DNA of 30,053 bases from Chloroflexota bacterium (GTDB taxonomy: Bacteria; Chloroflexota; Dehalococcoidia; UBA2979), in contig PAJB01000020.1 of assembly GCA_002710905.1 (NCBI GenBank), forward strand, positions 1 to 30,053. The letters are read 5' to 3'. Positions 15,703 through 23,991 of this stretch are shown here, one piece after another. Numbering within the stretch: position 1 is the stretch's first letter; each line of letters opens with the position of its first letter. The position numbers were made by a program, and so were the translations under genes. The notes below the pieces were generated by a model. It searched no databases. It was not told where the DNA came from and saw only the letters and a list, made by a program, of their open reading frames with translations.

Positions 15703-17703
15703 TTATAGGTTGGATATGATGGTGTCGTAGATTTTTTTTGCTTCAAATCCAAAATGAGTAAACAATGTTTGACCAGGAGCGGATGCCCCAAATGTATCTA
15801 TGCCTATACTGATACCATCCTTCCCGACGTATTTCGTCCACCCAAAGGTACTTGCTGCTTCTATTGATACTTTGAGACTAGATTCAGGTATCACTAAGTT
15901 TCGGTATTCTTCGGATTGTTGGTCGAATAATTCCCAGGAGGGCATTGATACGACATTGCACGAGATATCATTTGTTTTTAGTAATTCTCCGACTTCAACC
16001 CCTAAATGGACTTCGGAACCTGTAGCGATAATTGTGACTTTAGGTTCATTATCTGTAGATTTCAATAAGTAACCTCCTTTACAGGCATTACTAATGTCGC
16101 TATCAGTGCTATTTCCAAGATTTGGCAGAGATTGTCTGCTTAATATTAGAGCAGTTGGTCCAGTAGTGTGATTTATAGCTGTTTTCCAAGCGGCTACTGT
16201 TTCAATGGAGTCCGCGGGACGAATCACAGTCAAATTCGGGATTGATCTTAATGCTGCCAAGTGCTCGATAGGCTGATGAGTTGGACCATCCTCCCCTACC
16301 CCAATAGAGTCATGAGTGAATACAAATATCACTTTTTGATTCATTAAAGCGGCAAGCCTAATACTTGGTTTCATATAATCAGAAAAAACTAAAAAAGTGG
16401 ATGTGAATGGGATTAACCCTTTATGTAAAGCAATCCCATTTGCTATGGATCCCATGGCATGTTCACGCACACCGAAGTGGAAATTTCTCCCTGATCTGTT
16501 ATCTGAATTGTAATCTGTGTAATCGTTTAAATTGGTTTTTGTGGAGGGTGCTAAATCTGCAGACCCTCCAAGTAGGCCAGGGATATTTTTCGATATGTTG
16601 TTTATGACAATGCCTGAAGATTCTCTAGTAGCCATGTTGGATGTTTCGCTATTGAAGAGACTAGATAATTCAGAGTCCCAACCTTGTGGTAATTGACCCT
16701 GAATTTGTTCCATTAATTTTGAATATTCGTCTGGATGTTGAACTTTATATGCTTCGACTTGGTCATTCCAGTCATTTTCAGATTTTATGCCTGTTTTAGT
16801 TATGTTAGCGAAATGTTGCTCGACTGCTTGTGGTACGGTGAAAGGATTTTCGTATTCCCAATTCAATTCTTGTTTAGTTAGTATGACTTCATCGCTACCT
16901 AGTGGTTCTCCGTGTGCAGAAGCTTTCCCGGATTTATTTGGACTGCCGCTACCAATCTGAGTTTTACAAATCACGAGAGATGGTTTAGTTGTTGATTTTT
17001 TAGCTTCGGTTATAGCTTTGTTAATTTCTTCAATGTTCGATCCGTCTATTGGACCAATGACTTGCCATCCGTAAGCAGAAAATCTATCAGCAACACTTTC
17101 AGTGAATGATAAATCTGTATTACCTTCTATAGAAATATTATTACTATCATACAAGTATATTAATTTGTGGAGCTTTAGTGTACCCGCTAGGGATGCGGCT
17201 TCTGATGCTACCCCTTCTTGAAGGTCTCCATCAGACACAATGCCATAAGTGTAATGATCTATTATATTATTTTCAGTCGTATTGAAATCTTGGGCTAGTT
17301 TAGTTTCTGCAATTGCCATGCCTACGCCATTGGCAAACCCTTGTCCTAGTGGTCCAGTAGTAACTTCTACCCCAGGTGTGACATCAAGCTCCGGATGTCC
17401 TGGAGTTTTGCTGCCTAGTTGCCGAAATTCCATTAAGTCTTCGATTCTTACTCCATAACCTGTGAGATGCAGGAGGCTATACAATAGTGCGGAAGCGTGA
17501 CCTGGAGATAATATAAACCTGTCTCTATTTATCCAACTAGGGTTTTCAGGATTATGTTTTAGGAAATCTTTCCATAACACATAAGCCATAGTAGCTGCCC
17601 CCATAGGTGCGCCAGGATGGCCTGACTTCGCTTTTTCAACAGAATCAACTGATAACAGTTTGATAGTGTTGATACTTAGCAGATCTAAATTTTGTTCAGT
17701 CAT
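15703..17703 (-). CDS. tkt: Transketolase
   Basis: A 666-residue ThDP-dependent transketolase, full length for the bacterial enzyme. It moves two-carbon units between ketoses and aldoses in the pentose phosphate pathway. Seen are SGHPGAPMGAA (His29 region), the ThDP/Mg motif SDGDLQEG (156-163) with the later NN (187-188), the catalytic-glutamate segment HFGVREHAMG (Glu413), and GEDGPTHQPIEHLAALRSIPN. GGGGA lies about eight bases before the ATG. It is the first gene of the minus-strand operon tkt-gndA-VOC-halogenase-like and diverges from an aminotransferase gene across 134 bp. Confidence 0.96.
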   Translation of the reverse strand: MTEQNLDLLSINTIKLLSVDSVEKAKSGHPGAPMGAATMAYVLWKDFLKHNPENPSWINRDRFILSPGHASALLYSLLHLTGYGVRIEDLMEFRQLGSKTPGHPELDVTPGVEVTTGPLGQGFANGVGMAIAETKLAQDFNTTENNIIDHYTYGIVSDGDLQEGVASEAASLAGTLKLHKLIYLYDSNNISIEGNTDLSFTESVADRFSAYGWQVIGPIDGSNIEEINKAITEAKKSTTKPSLVICKTQIGSGSPNKSGKASAHGEPLGSDEVILTKQELNWEYENPFTVPQAVEQHFANITKTGIKSENDWNDQVEAYKVQHPDEYSKLMEQIQGQLPQGWDSELSSLFNSETSNMATRESSGIVINNISKNIPGLLGGSADLAPSTKTNLNDYTDYNSDNRSGRNFHFGVREHAMGSIANGIALHKGLIPFTSTFLVFSDYMKPSIRLAALMNQKVIFVFTHDSIGVGEDGPTHQPIEHLAALRSIPNLTVIRPADSIETVAAWKTAINHTTGPTALILSRQSLPNLGNSTDSDISNACKGGYLLKSTDNEPKVTIIATGSEVHLGVEVGELLKTNDISCNVVSMPSWELFDQQSEEYRNLVIPESSLKVSIEAASTFGWTKYVGKDGISIGIDTFGASAPGQTLFTHFGFEAKKIYDTIISNL

Positions 17704-17788
17704 TGTTAATCCCCTACCATTAGTCTAAATCCTTCAAGAACACGGTGCTAATTATCAACGTATATCGTTTTCAAAACAAGTCTGATCC

Positions 17789-17824
17789 AGTATGATTATT
17801 TAATATCTTAGTACGATTATTAAA
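17789..17824. promoter_or_regulatory. Two imperfect 15-bp direct repeats spaced 21 bp, upstream of the aminotransferase
   Basis: AGTATGATTATTTAA (17789-17803) and AGTACGATTATTAAA (17810-17824) match at 13 of 15 positions, and their starts are 21 bp apart, two helical turns. This puts both on the same face of the DNA, as for tandem binding of one regulator. They lie in the 134-bp divergent spacer between transketolase and the aminotransferase, ending 13 bases before the latter's ATG, so they could also overlap its promoter or leader. Confidence 0.35.
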
Positions 17825-17837
17825 GAGAGTTAGTTGA

Positions 17838-19010
17838 ATGGATTATTCGAAAAAATTATCTAGTAACGGACCTATTGATGTACTCACTCATCCCGCTTTA
17901 AAAGCGGATGTAAAATATATATTCTCTGTTACAAATACTGTACCAGATTGTATAGATCCTGTTGAATATAGCAAAGCGGCAACTAAAGCTATCCATAACA
18001 ATAGTGTGAGCTTTGGCCCGTACCCTCCAGCACTAGGACATGAACCTTTACGAGAATTGCTTCAGCATTCCGTTGCCAATAAAAGAGCTATTCAGTGCGG
18101 CTTGGACAATATTTTAATTACAGATGGAGCAGGCGGAGCATTGAAAATGTTGGTGAATGCTTTCATCGGTCCAGGGGATATTGTGATAGCCGAACAATAT
18201 ACTTATTTGGGCACGTTGAGGATGTTGCTTGAAAAAGGTGCTGAGATAGTTCATGTAGATACTGATGATGAAGGCATGATTCCTGAGTCGTTAGATAATG
18301 TGCTCGGCAAATTATCTGAACAAAATAAAACTCCTAAATTTATTTTGACTATACCTGTGTACCAAAACCCTACAGGTATCACCTTGTCACAAGACAGAAG
18401 GCAAAAAATACTTGATATATCAGTGAAGTATGGGATCCCAATCATTGAAAATGAATCTTACGCTGATTTTAGAATAGATGGTCCTAAATTACCTAATTCA
18501 ATTAAATCGTTAGACGAAAACGATATGGTGATATACGTATCTTCTTTTACGAAATTATTGGGCTGTTCACTGAGAGTAGGATTTATGATAGCGCCCCAAC
18601 AAGTATTGGATTTGCTGGAGACAAGGAGACCCAGTCACCTGGCAGTTGTAACTGTATATGAATATTTGAATGAACATTACGATGCTCATGTGACTCGTGT
18701 TGCTGGAATGTTAAAAGACAGGAGAGATAGCATGGTAGCTGCTTTGAATAAGCACCTTCCTGAGGCTGACTTCACAGTTCCCAGCGGTGGAATGATGATG
18801 TGGATTAAAATGCCCGACAAAATCAATTCATGGGAACTACTGGATGAAGCTGTAGAAAACGACTTCAAATACAATCCAGGCGGAGTGTTTCGTGCGAAAC
18901 GGGATGAAAATCAGTTTTTCAGATTGACTTATAGCCATAATACTCCCGATGAGATAACAGAAGGAATCGAAGTATTGTCTCAGATGTTTAAAAAACATTT
19001 AGATTCTTAA
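17838..19010 (+). CDS. PLP-dependent class I/II aminotransferase
   Basis: A 390-residue fold-type I aminotransferase. The pyridoxal lysine is in SSFTKLLGCSLRVGF (Lys239, with Arg246 for phosphate binding), preceded by PVYQNPTG (173-180), which carries the conserved Asn, and the turn DGAGGALKM (96-104) that binds cofactor phosphate. A C-terminal arginine in FFRLTYS would hold the substrate carboxylate. The whole-length pattern is closest to LysN/2-aminoadipate-type and MocR-like aminotransferases; there is no N-terminal DNA-binding domain, so it is an enzyme rather than a regulator. AAGAGAG lies eight bases before the ATG. It is probably monocistronic, and its amino donor and acceptor cannot be assigned from sequence. 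Confidence 0.87.
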   Translation: MDYSKKLSSNGPIDVLTHPALKADVKYIFSVTNTVPDCIDPVEYSKAATKAIHNNSVSFGPYPPALGHEPLRELLQHSVANKRAIQCGLDNILITDGAGGALKMLVNAFIGPGDIVIAEQYTYLGTLRMLLEKGAEIVHVDTDDEGMIPESLDNVLGKLSEQNKTPKFILTIPVYQNPTGITLSQDRRQKILDISVKYGIPIIENESYADFRIDGPKLPNSIKSLDENDMVIYVSSFTKLLGCSLRVGFMIAPQQVLDLLETRRPSHLAVVTVYEYLNEHYDAHVTRVAGMLKDRRDSMVAALNKHLPEADFTVPSGGMMMWIKMPDKINSWELLDEAVENDFKYNPGGVFRAKRDENQFFRLTYSHNTPDEITEGIEVLSQMFKKHLDS

Positions 19011-19258
19011 TAACGTCTCTTTTTTAACGAATTATGTAAATATTTGTTTAAAAAGGTACTTTTTTTGATTTTAGAATGTTCGATTGTTTGATATATTTGT
19101 TTTGGTGTCCGAGTGTTCTGTTCTAATCAGCCATTATCTAATCACTCTTACCATCGCCGGAAACGGCATCTCTTTTGCACCATTCTTGGACCTCCTTAAC
19201 TCGGACACCACTGAGTTAACTTTGATACCATGGGGTTCAACATTGACTGGATGATAGT
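19011..19258. other. Longest gene-free spacer (248 bp): AT-rich part, then inverted-repeat element
   Basis: The first 90 bases are AT-rich, with a weak AT hairpin (AAAAAG-GTA-CTTTTT, 19050-19064) followed by two more T residues that might end the aminotransferase transcript. A 106-bp element with terminal inverted repeats fills 19104-19209. The last 49 bases lead into the flippase-like gene; no convincing promoter or Shine-Dalgarno is seen there. No tRNA or known RNA signature was found. Confidence 0.6.
19104..19209. mobile_element. 106-bp element with perfect 11-bp terminal inverted repeats (MITE-like or structured RNA)
   Basis: GGTGTCCGAGT (19104-19114) and ACTCGGACACC (19199-19209) are perfect reverse complements enclosing 84 bases. 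By hand count it is about 48% GC (51 of 106), well above the AT-rich surroundings. On the minus strand a strong AAGGAGG precedes an ATG opening an 11-residue frame, MVQKRCRFRRW, ending in TAA, which looks like the severed start of a basic protein such as a transposase. An internal GCCG-GAAA-CGGC hairpin is present. TG...CA sits just inside the ends. No flanking target duplication is visible. A non-autonomous insertion-sequence remnant is the leading reading; a folded RNA or long-range terminator is the alternative. Confidence 0.45.
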
Positions 19259-20290
19259 GTGAAATATTTAATTTTATCAGTAATCACTTTGGTGATACTC
19301 GTTTTTTTTGTAGCTACTGCAGAGTTCGGCAGGATGCTGGATTCATTTACATCATTGAGATTGAATTTTTTGATGCCAGCCTTGGCGTTGTATCTCTTGT
19401 CTTTAATATTTCGTACATATAGATGGAAATTATTATTGGGTAACAGAGATGATGTCTCATCTTATAATTTGTTCCAGGCAGTGTGTATTGGTTATATGGT
19501 TAACAACATATTACCGATGCGGATTGGTGAATTCGTACGAGCATATTTTTTAGGTAGCAAACACAACATCAACAAAGCTACTGTATTGGTTACAATTTTT
19601 GTAGAAAGGATACTTGACGCGATAGTCCTTATAGGGTTTTTATTAATTGTGATTGGATTGAATGCACAAACCTTGTTAAAAGGGTTCGCACAGCAATATT
19701 TAACTTGGGGATTACTGGTGTTAATAGGCTTTTTTGTAACAATGTTTGTTCTGATGGTATATTCGGCACATGATCCGGTCTTAATCAGGAAATCAACTAA
19801 AATAATAACCCTAATAGCCCCTAACAGATTCAAAAGTCGTTTAATTAACTTTAATGATTTTGTTGAGTCAGGGTTATCCTCTGTTAGGAGTTCTCGGAGT
19901 TTATTGGTATTGATACTTGCATCCATACCTGTATGGATTTCTGAAATCACAGTTTTTTGTATCATTGGATATGCTATGGGATTTTTGCAGTTTTACAATA
20001 ACGACTATTTAAATTTATTTTCAAGCATGACCCTAGTAACAGCTCTCGCTAATTTAGTGAGTTCTATCCCTTCATCACCTGGCGGCGTTGGTATATTTGA
20101 ATTAACTGTTCGTGAGGTATTACTGTTTGATACAAGCAATTTAGTAGATCGTTCTACTGGCGCAGCTTTTGCTGTAATAGTTCATGGAATTTTAATTATA
20201 CCTGTTACTGTGGGAGGACAATTATTGTTATGGTCAAATAATTTGTCATTGCGTCAATTAATTGCGTCTAAGAAACAATCGGATTTGTAA
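19259..20290 (+). CDS. Flippase-like membrane protein (lysylphosphatidylglycerol synthase transmembrane region family)
   Basis: A 343-residue polytopic membrane protein with about eight hydrophobic segments, matching the UPF0104/LPG_synthase_TM family. Diagnostic segments are NNILPMRIGEFVRAYFLG (about residues 82-99), VERILDAIVLIGFLLIV and SSIPSSPGGVGIFELTVREVLL. The family includes the flippase half of MprF and free-standing proteins that probably move lipids or glycolipids across the membrane; there is no synthase domain here. GTG 19259 is the start because the frame opens directly into the first membrane segment; ATG 19251 is in another frame. No good Shine-Dalgarno is seen. It stands alone, so the substrate is unknown. 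Confidence 0.82.
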   Translation: MKYLILSVITLVILVFFVATAEFGRMLDSFTSLRLNFLMPALALYLLSLIFRTYRWKLLLGNRDDVSSYNLFQAVCIGYMVNNILPMRIGEFVRAYFLGSKHNINKATVLVTIFVERILDAIVLIGFLLIVIGLNAQTLLKGFAQQYLTWGLLVLIGFFVTMFVLMVYSAHDPVLIRKSTKIITLIAPNRFKSRLINFNDFVESGLSSVRSSRSLLVLILASIPVWISEITVFCIIGYAMGFLQFYNNDYLNLFSSMTLVTALANLVSSIPSSPGGVGIFELTVREVLLFDTSNLVDRSTGAAFAVIVHGILIIPVTVGGQLLLWSNNLSLRQLIASKKQSDL

Positions 20291-20435
20291 GTGCACATAA
20301 AAAAGCTAGTGGTAATAAAATTCGAATAAGCTTGTGAATACGTTCTATCTAAATATAAACGCATATGATGATAATACTGTGTTGTGTATTTAAGCCAATG
20401 CTATTTGTAATAGTGTGACTAGTTGATAGACTTCT

Positions 20436-21587
20436 TTAGTCAGGTGAATCAGTTCGTCCTCCAGTCCCATCAGTGTTAAATCGATTTGGTCTGAAAGCGT
20501 CCAATTGAGGAGTGCTTACTCCATGAGTGATTTCGATTGAAGCAAGTTCTCCTATTAATGGCGCAAGAGTCACACCGCTATGAGTGACGGCCATATATGC
20601 ATTTGGAGTTTCTTTAACGAATCCAATTGCAGGGAATCCATCTAACGGCATAGGTCGATATCCTATAGGTTCTACCCTGGGTGAAGCTTCACCCAGCTGC
20701 GGAAGGTATCGGGTAGCAAATTCTACAAGTCTTTTAGCATTCTCGATGGAATCATCTGTGTTCTTACTACTTTGCTCTCCTTCTCCTATTACGAAAGTAC
20801 CGTCAATTAGCTGTTTCATATGAACTTCTCTGCCATATTCTTCCAGTGATGGAGCATAGACGATGCCATTTAACAACGGTGGCATTGGACTAGTCTTAAC
20901 TACTACACCAGGGCTGGTTGATTGAGGTAGAAAAGTATGTGCTTTGTATCCTATATCTGTGGTGTCTATTCCTGCTGCAACGACAACCAAATCGCAAGGC
21001 AGTGTTCTGTTAGTTGTTTTAACTCCAGTAATTAGGTGATCAGTGGAGTCGAATTCAAAGTTTTCAAATGCTTCTCCTAGGGATACTTCTCCTCCTGATT
21101 CTATTATTTTGTCTATAGCAGCTTGTATAACTCGAGGAGGTTCAACCTGCCCTTCTATTTCGCATATAGATGCTGCTACTACGTTTTCGATTGTTAGATT
21201 TGGTTCATGGTTTTGTAATTCATTTTGAGTAGCAAGCCTGATGGGGTACCCATAAGATTGTGCGCGTTTAACTTTATTTGTAAGAGCTTCCCCTCGTTGT
21301 TCGGAAGTCTCCCAGGTTATGGTTCCTCCCACCTTGAATCCCACATCCCTGCCAAGTGATTGTGCATAACGTGGCCACATTTCCATAGATCTTCGATTTA
21401 AATCATGATAGTCAAAAGGGGTCTTGCCTGCAGCATTAATCCAAGCGAAAGATAGTCTTGATGCTCCATTAGTTTGAGTGTCTTTATCGATTACAGTTAT
21501 ATTTGCCCCATACTGGATAAGATTCACAGCGATAGACGTGCCTACGATCCCCGCTCCAATTACAACTATATTTTTTGGTTGTGTCAT
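20436..21587 (-). CDS. DadA-like FAD-dependent oxidoreductase (glycine/D-amino acid oxidase family), copy 2
   Basis: About 383 residues of the DAO fold. The FAD motif GAGIVGTSIA follows the first strand, and the C-terminal block PRVEPIGYRPMPLDGFPAIG with HSGVTLAPLIGELASIEI closes the flavin and substrate sites. Such enzymes oxidise a C-N bond in amino acids or N-methyl amines, giving an oxo acid plus amine or formaldehyde. ATG 21587 is preferred because GGAGAG lies eight bases upstream; ATG 21593 and ATG 21605 are in frame, but the first is too near that site and the second precedes it. It follows a clear paralogue and belongs to the operon started by the 2-hydroxy-acid oxidase. Substrate is unassigned. 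Confidence 0.85.
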   Translation of the reverse strand: MTQPKNIVVIGAGIVGTSIAVNLIQYGANITVIDKDTQTNGASRLSFAWINAAGKTPFDYHDLNRRSMEMWPRYAQSLGRDVGFKVGGTITWETSEQRGEALTNKVKRAQSYGYPIRLATQNELQNHEPNLTIENVVAASICEIEGQVEPPRVIQAAIDKIIESGGEVSLGEAFENFEFDSTDHLITGVKTTNRTLPCDLVVVAAGIDTTDIGYKAHTFLPQSTSPGVVVKTSPMPPLLNGIVYAPSLEEYGREVHMKQLIDGTFVIGEGEQSSKNTDDSIENAKRLVEFATRYLPQLGEASPRVEPIGYRPMPLDGFPAIGFVKETPNAYMAVTHSGVTLAPLIGELASIEITHGVSTPQLDAFRPNRFNTDGTGGRTDSPD

Positions 21588-21608
21588 ATCCATAACTCTC
21601 CACATGAT

Positions 21609-22757
21609 TTATTTTTTGAATCTTGAAGGTCTGTACTCTTCTAATTCAGGTATTTGTACTTTGTAGTTAATTTCAGTTGCTACATACTCTCCAACTAATG
21701 CTGCTAATGTGACTCCACTGTGCATCACTGAAATATAAACATTACTCCAATTTTCGTCGTAACCTAATACTGGAAACTTATCTTCTGGCATGGGTCGATA
21801 TCCCACAGGTTCAGCGATGGCGGTGGATGTATTAAGGTGAGGAAAATATTCAGTCAAATGTTTCAATAGGTCTTCAGCTTTCTCTTGGGAGTCATCATTT
21901 TGTTCATGATGATTGCCAATACCTCCTCGCTCATTGACCATTTGATAAGATCCGTCCACTCGTTGCCGAATGTGCACTTCAGATTGTTCGTCGTTTCCCG
22001 TGTAGGTCCCGTCGCTTATAGCTGGGCTCATTATGATTCCGTTTATAGTTTTTGGTTGTGGGTCGGTCCAAGCTACTACACCTGGACTTTCTAATAAAGG
22101 TATGTAAATATCTAATAAGCCAGCAAGTTCTTGAGTTCCTGTGCCTGCGGCTATTATCACGGTATTACAGGCTATAGTTCCTGATGAGGTAATTACTCCA
22201 GTAATATTGTGAGTGTCAGAATCTTTCTCAAATCCTGTAACTGCGCAGTCGTTGATGATTTCACCACCATTTTCTCTAATATTAAATTGACAGGCATCTA
22301 TAACTCGTTTGGGTTCTACATGCCCTTCGTTGGGGATATATTGTCCGAATGTCATATTTTTAATATGGATGGAAGGATTTTTTGCCTTAATGAACTCTTC
22401 ATCCACGATTTGAACCGGATAATCCCAAGACTGCAACGTTTCTACACGTTGTCTAGCTAAATCTGCTCCTTCTTCACTGTTTTCCCATTTAGTAGTTCCA
22501 TTAAGATCTAATCCAACTTCTGTTCCAAGTTGCTTCGCAAATTTTGGCCATTTATTTACGGATGACCTGCATAAACTGTGATAGCCTATAGGGCTTTTTG
22601 ATGAAGCATTCACCCAGGCGAATGAATGTGCTGAACAAGACTCCTGAAAAGGACCTTTATCTATTATGATAACCTTGTTACCTAAGCTTGATAATTGGAA
22701 ACCTATTGAGCTGCCGATTATTCCACCCCCTATTATCGCCACAGTTTTATTTTCCAT
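21609..22757 (-). CDS. DadA-like FAD-dependent oxidoreductase (glycine/D-amino acid oxidase family), copy 1
   Basis: A 382-residue DAO-fold flavoenzyme, with the FAD motif GGGIIGSSIG near residues 10-19 and the C-terminal YRPMPEDKFPVLGYDENW and HSGVTLAALVGEYVATEI blocks. It aligns end to end with the next gene downstream: SFAWVNASSKSPIGYHSL here against SFAWINAAGKTPFDYHDL there, then the shared YRPMP and HSGVTLA blocks. The two are tandem duplicates that have diverged, probably in substrate or as partner subunits. The spacing is 40 bp from the hydroxy-acid oxidase stop to this start, and about 20 bp from this stop to the paralogue's preferred start. The oxidised compound cannot be named. Confidence 0.87.
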   Translation of the reverse strand: MENKTVAIIGGGIIGSSIGFQLSSLGNKVIIIDKGPFQESCSAHSFAWVNASSKSPIGYHSLCRSSVNKWPKFAKQLGTEVGLDLNGTTKWENSEEGADLARQRVETLQSWDYPVQIVDEEFIKAKNPSIHIKNMTFGQYIPNEGHVEPKRVIDACQFNIRENGGEIINDCAVTGFEKDSDTHNITGVITSSGTIACNTVIIAAGTGTQELAGLLDIYIPLLESPGVVAWTDPQPKTINGIIMSPAISDGTYTGNDEQSEVHIRQRVDGSYQMVNERGGIGNHHEQNDDSQEKAEDLLKHLTEYFPHLNTSTAIAEPVGYRPMPEDKFPVLGYDENWSNVYISVMHSGVTLAALVGEYVATEINYKVQIPELEEYRPSRFKK

Positions 22758-22797
22758 ATGTTCAAACTCCTAAGTTTATAAATTAAATGAGATGCTT

Positions 22798-23871
22798 TTA
22801 TTGTATACGATTTTTGGGCATATTAACCCATGAGCTCATTTCGTGTGGTTCTGTGGTGGGCATGGCTTCACATACGTATTTGTTATCTATAGATGGTATG
22901 TCTGTAACTCCTAGTAACTTCATTGTGATTTCAATTTCTTGTTTTAAAATACTTAATACCCTGATTAGGCCGTCAGAACCGTTAGCTGCAATTCCCCATC
23001 CTTGCATCTTTCCTATTGCTACTGCATCTGCGCCAAGTGCTATAGCTTTTATCACATCACTTCCTCGTTGAATGCCGCCATCCAATACAATTGGGATTTC
23101 TCCTTCTACATTGTCACTAATTGCAGGTAACATATCTAAGGTTCCTAAGCCGTGATCTAGTTGTCTTCCACCATGATTGGATATCCAGATGACGTCAACT
23201 CCATGTTCAACAGCTAGTTTGGCATCTTCAGGTGTAGCTATGCCTTTGACAATTAATGGAAGTTTACAATAGTTTTTTATCATGTCTAATGTTTCCCAAG
23301 TGACTGAGGCTTGCCAGTGAGGTTCCGGGGGGCTTCTTCTCGACATGGGTACCCACCGGCTAAGCATAGGCCTTTCTCTAAGACTATAACTTGCAGAGTC
23401 CACAGTTATACAGAGTGCTTTATATCCTGCTTCTGTGATACGGTCTATCATATTTTTGATCCATTCCCAGTCGCCGTGTATGTATAGCTGATAGAACTTT
23501 GTATTATTAGCACTAGATGCGGTCTCTTCGAGGGAAGGTTCTGTTACAGAACTCACTACATGTATTGTTGACAGTTCTTCAGCGGCTTTTGATACTGCGA
23601 CTGCTGCATCCGGATGAAATACCTGTAGAGATCCAATAGGCGCCATAATAATAGGTAGATCAATCTTATAACCTAGAATAGAACTGGTAAGATCAACTGT
23701 TGATACATCAACTAAAACCTTAGGCTGGAATGCTATTCGATCAAAAGCTAGACGATTTCGTCGCATAGTAGTTTCTGATTCCGTCGCTCCAACAAGGTAG
23801 TTCCATGGACCGTCTGCCAGATTTTGCCTGGCTCTTTGAATGATTTCTTCGTTTGTAACAAATTGCTCCAT
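22798..23871 (-). CDS. FMN-dependent 2-hydroxy-acid oxidase/dehydrogenase
   Basis: A 357-residue TIM-barrel flavoenzyme of the glycolate oxidase/lactate oxidase/mandelate dehydrogenase family. It oxidises an (S)-2-hydroxy acid to the 2-oxo acid. Active-site elements are present: the tyrosine in GPWNYLVGA (Tyr25), MAPIGSLQVFHPDA, FYQLYIHGDWEW, Lys209 in PLIVKGI, SNHGGRQLD with the catalytic His233 and Arg236, and LDGGIQRGSDVIKAIALGADAVAIGK for FMN phosphate. No long membrane insertion is seen, so it is probably soluble and may pass electrons to oxygen. It heads the minus arm of the divergent cluster, ahead of two amino-acid-oxidase-like genes. The chain length of the hydroxy acid is unknown. 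Confidence 0.9.
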   Translation of the reverse strand: MEQFVTNEEIIQRARQNLADGPWNYLVGATESETTMRRNRLAFDRIAFQPKVLVDVSTVDLTSSILGYKIDLPIIMAPIGSLQVFHPDAAVAVSKAAEELSTIHVVSSVTEPSLEETASSANNTKFYQLYIHGDWEWIKNMIDRITEAGYKALCITVDSASYSLRERPMLSRWVPMSRRSPPEPHWQASVTWETLDMIKNYCKLPLIVKGIATPEDAKLAVEHGVDVIWISNHGGRQLDHGLGTLDMLPAISDNVEGEIPIVLDGGIQRGSDVIKAIALGADAVAIGKMQGWGIAANGSDGLIRVLSILKQEIEITMKLLGVTDIPSIDNKYVCEAMPTTEPHEMSSWVNMPKNRIQ

Positions 23872-23909
23872 TAAGTGCTCACTTTATTTCAATGTAATAG
23901 TTTCATTTT

Positions 23910-23927
23910 TAACTATGAATTTAGTTA
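23910..23927. promoter_or_regulatory. Inverted repeat in the divergent catabolic promoter region
   Basis: TAACTA (23910-23915) and TAGTTA (23922-23927) are perfect reverse complements around six bases. The site is near the middle of the 120-bp spacer between the hydroxy-acid oxidase and amidohydrolase starts, where one regulator could serve both arms. A TAATAT at 23949-23954 might be the -10 element of the rightward promoter. No regulator gene is present in the cluster. Confidence 0.35.
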
Positions 23928-23991
23928 TGCTTAATTTTACATAAATGGTAATATTTAGCTAGTTGTATAAATGACTTTCATGGAGGGAATT

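Noticed and set aside
17838..19010. MocR-type GntR regulator
   Set aside because: It lacks an N-terminal winged-helix domain; the protein begins directly with the aminotransferase fold.
19104..19209. Bacterial SRP (4.5S) RNA, because of the roughly 100-nt long-stem shape
   Set aside because: The hallmark GGAAG...AGCAG apical domain is absent on both strands.
19225..19258. tRNA-like GGTTCAA segment
   Set aside because: There is no acceptor stem, anticodon arm or CCA context around it.
19492..19965. 157-residue minus-strand frame
   Set aside because: It is a shadow of the flippase-like membrane protein, which has diagnostic family blocks on the plus strand.
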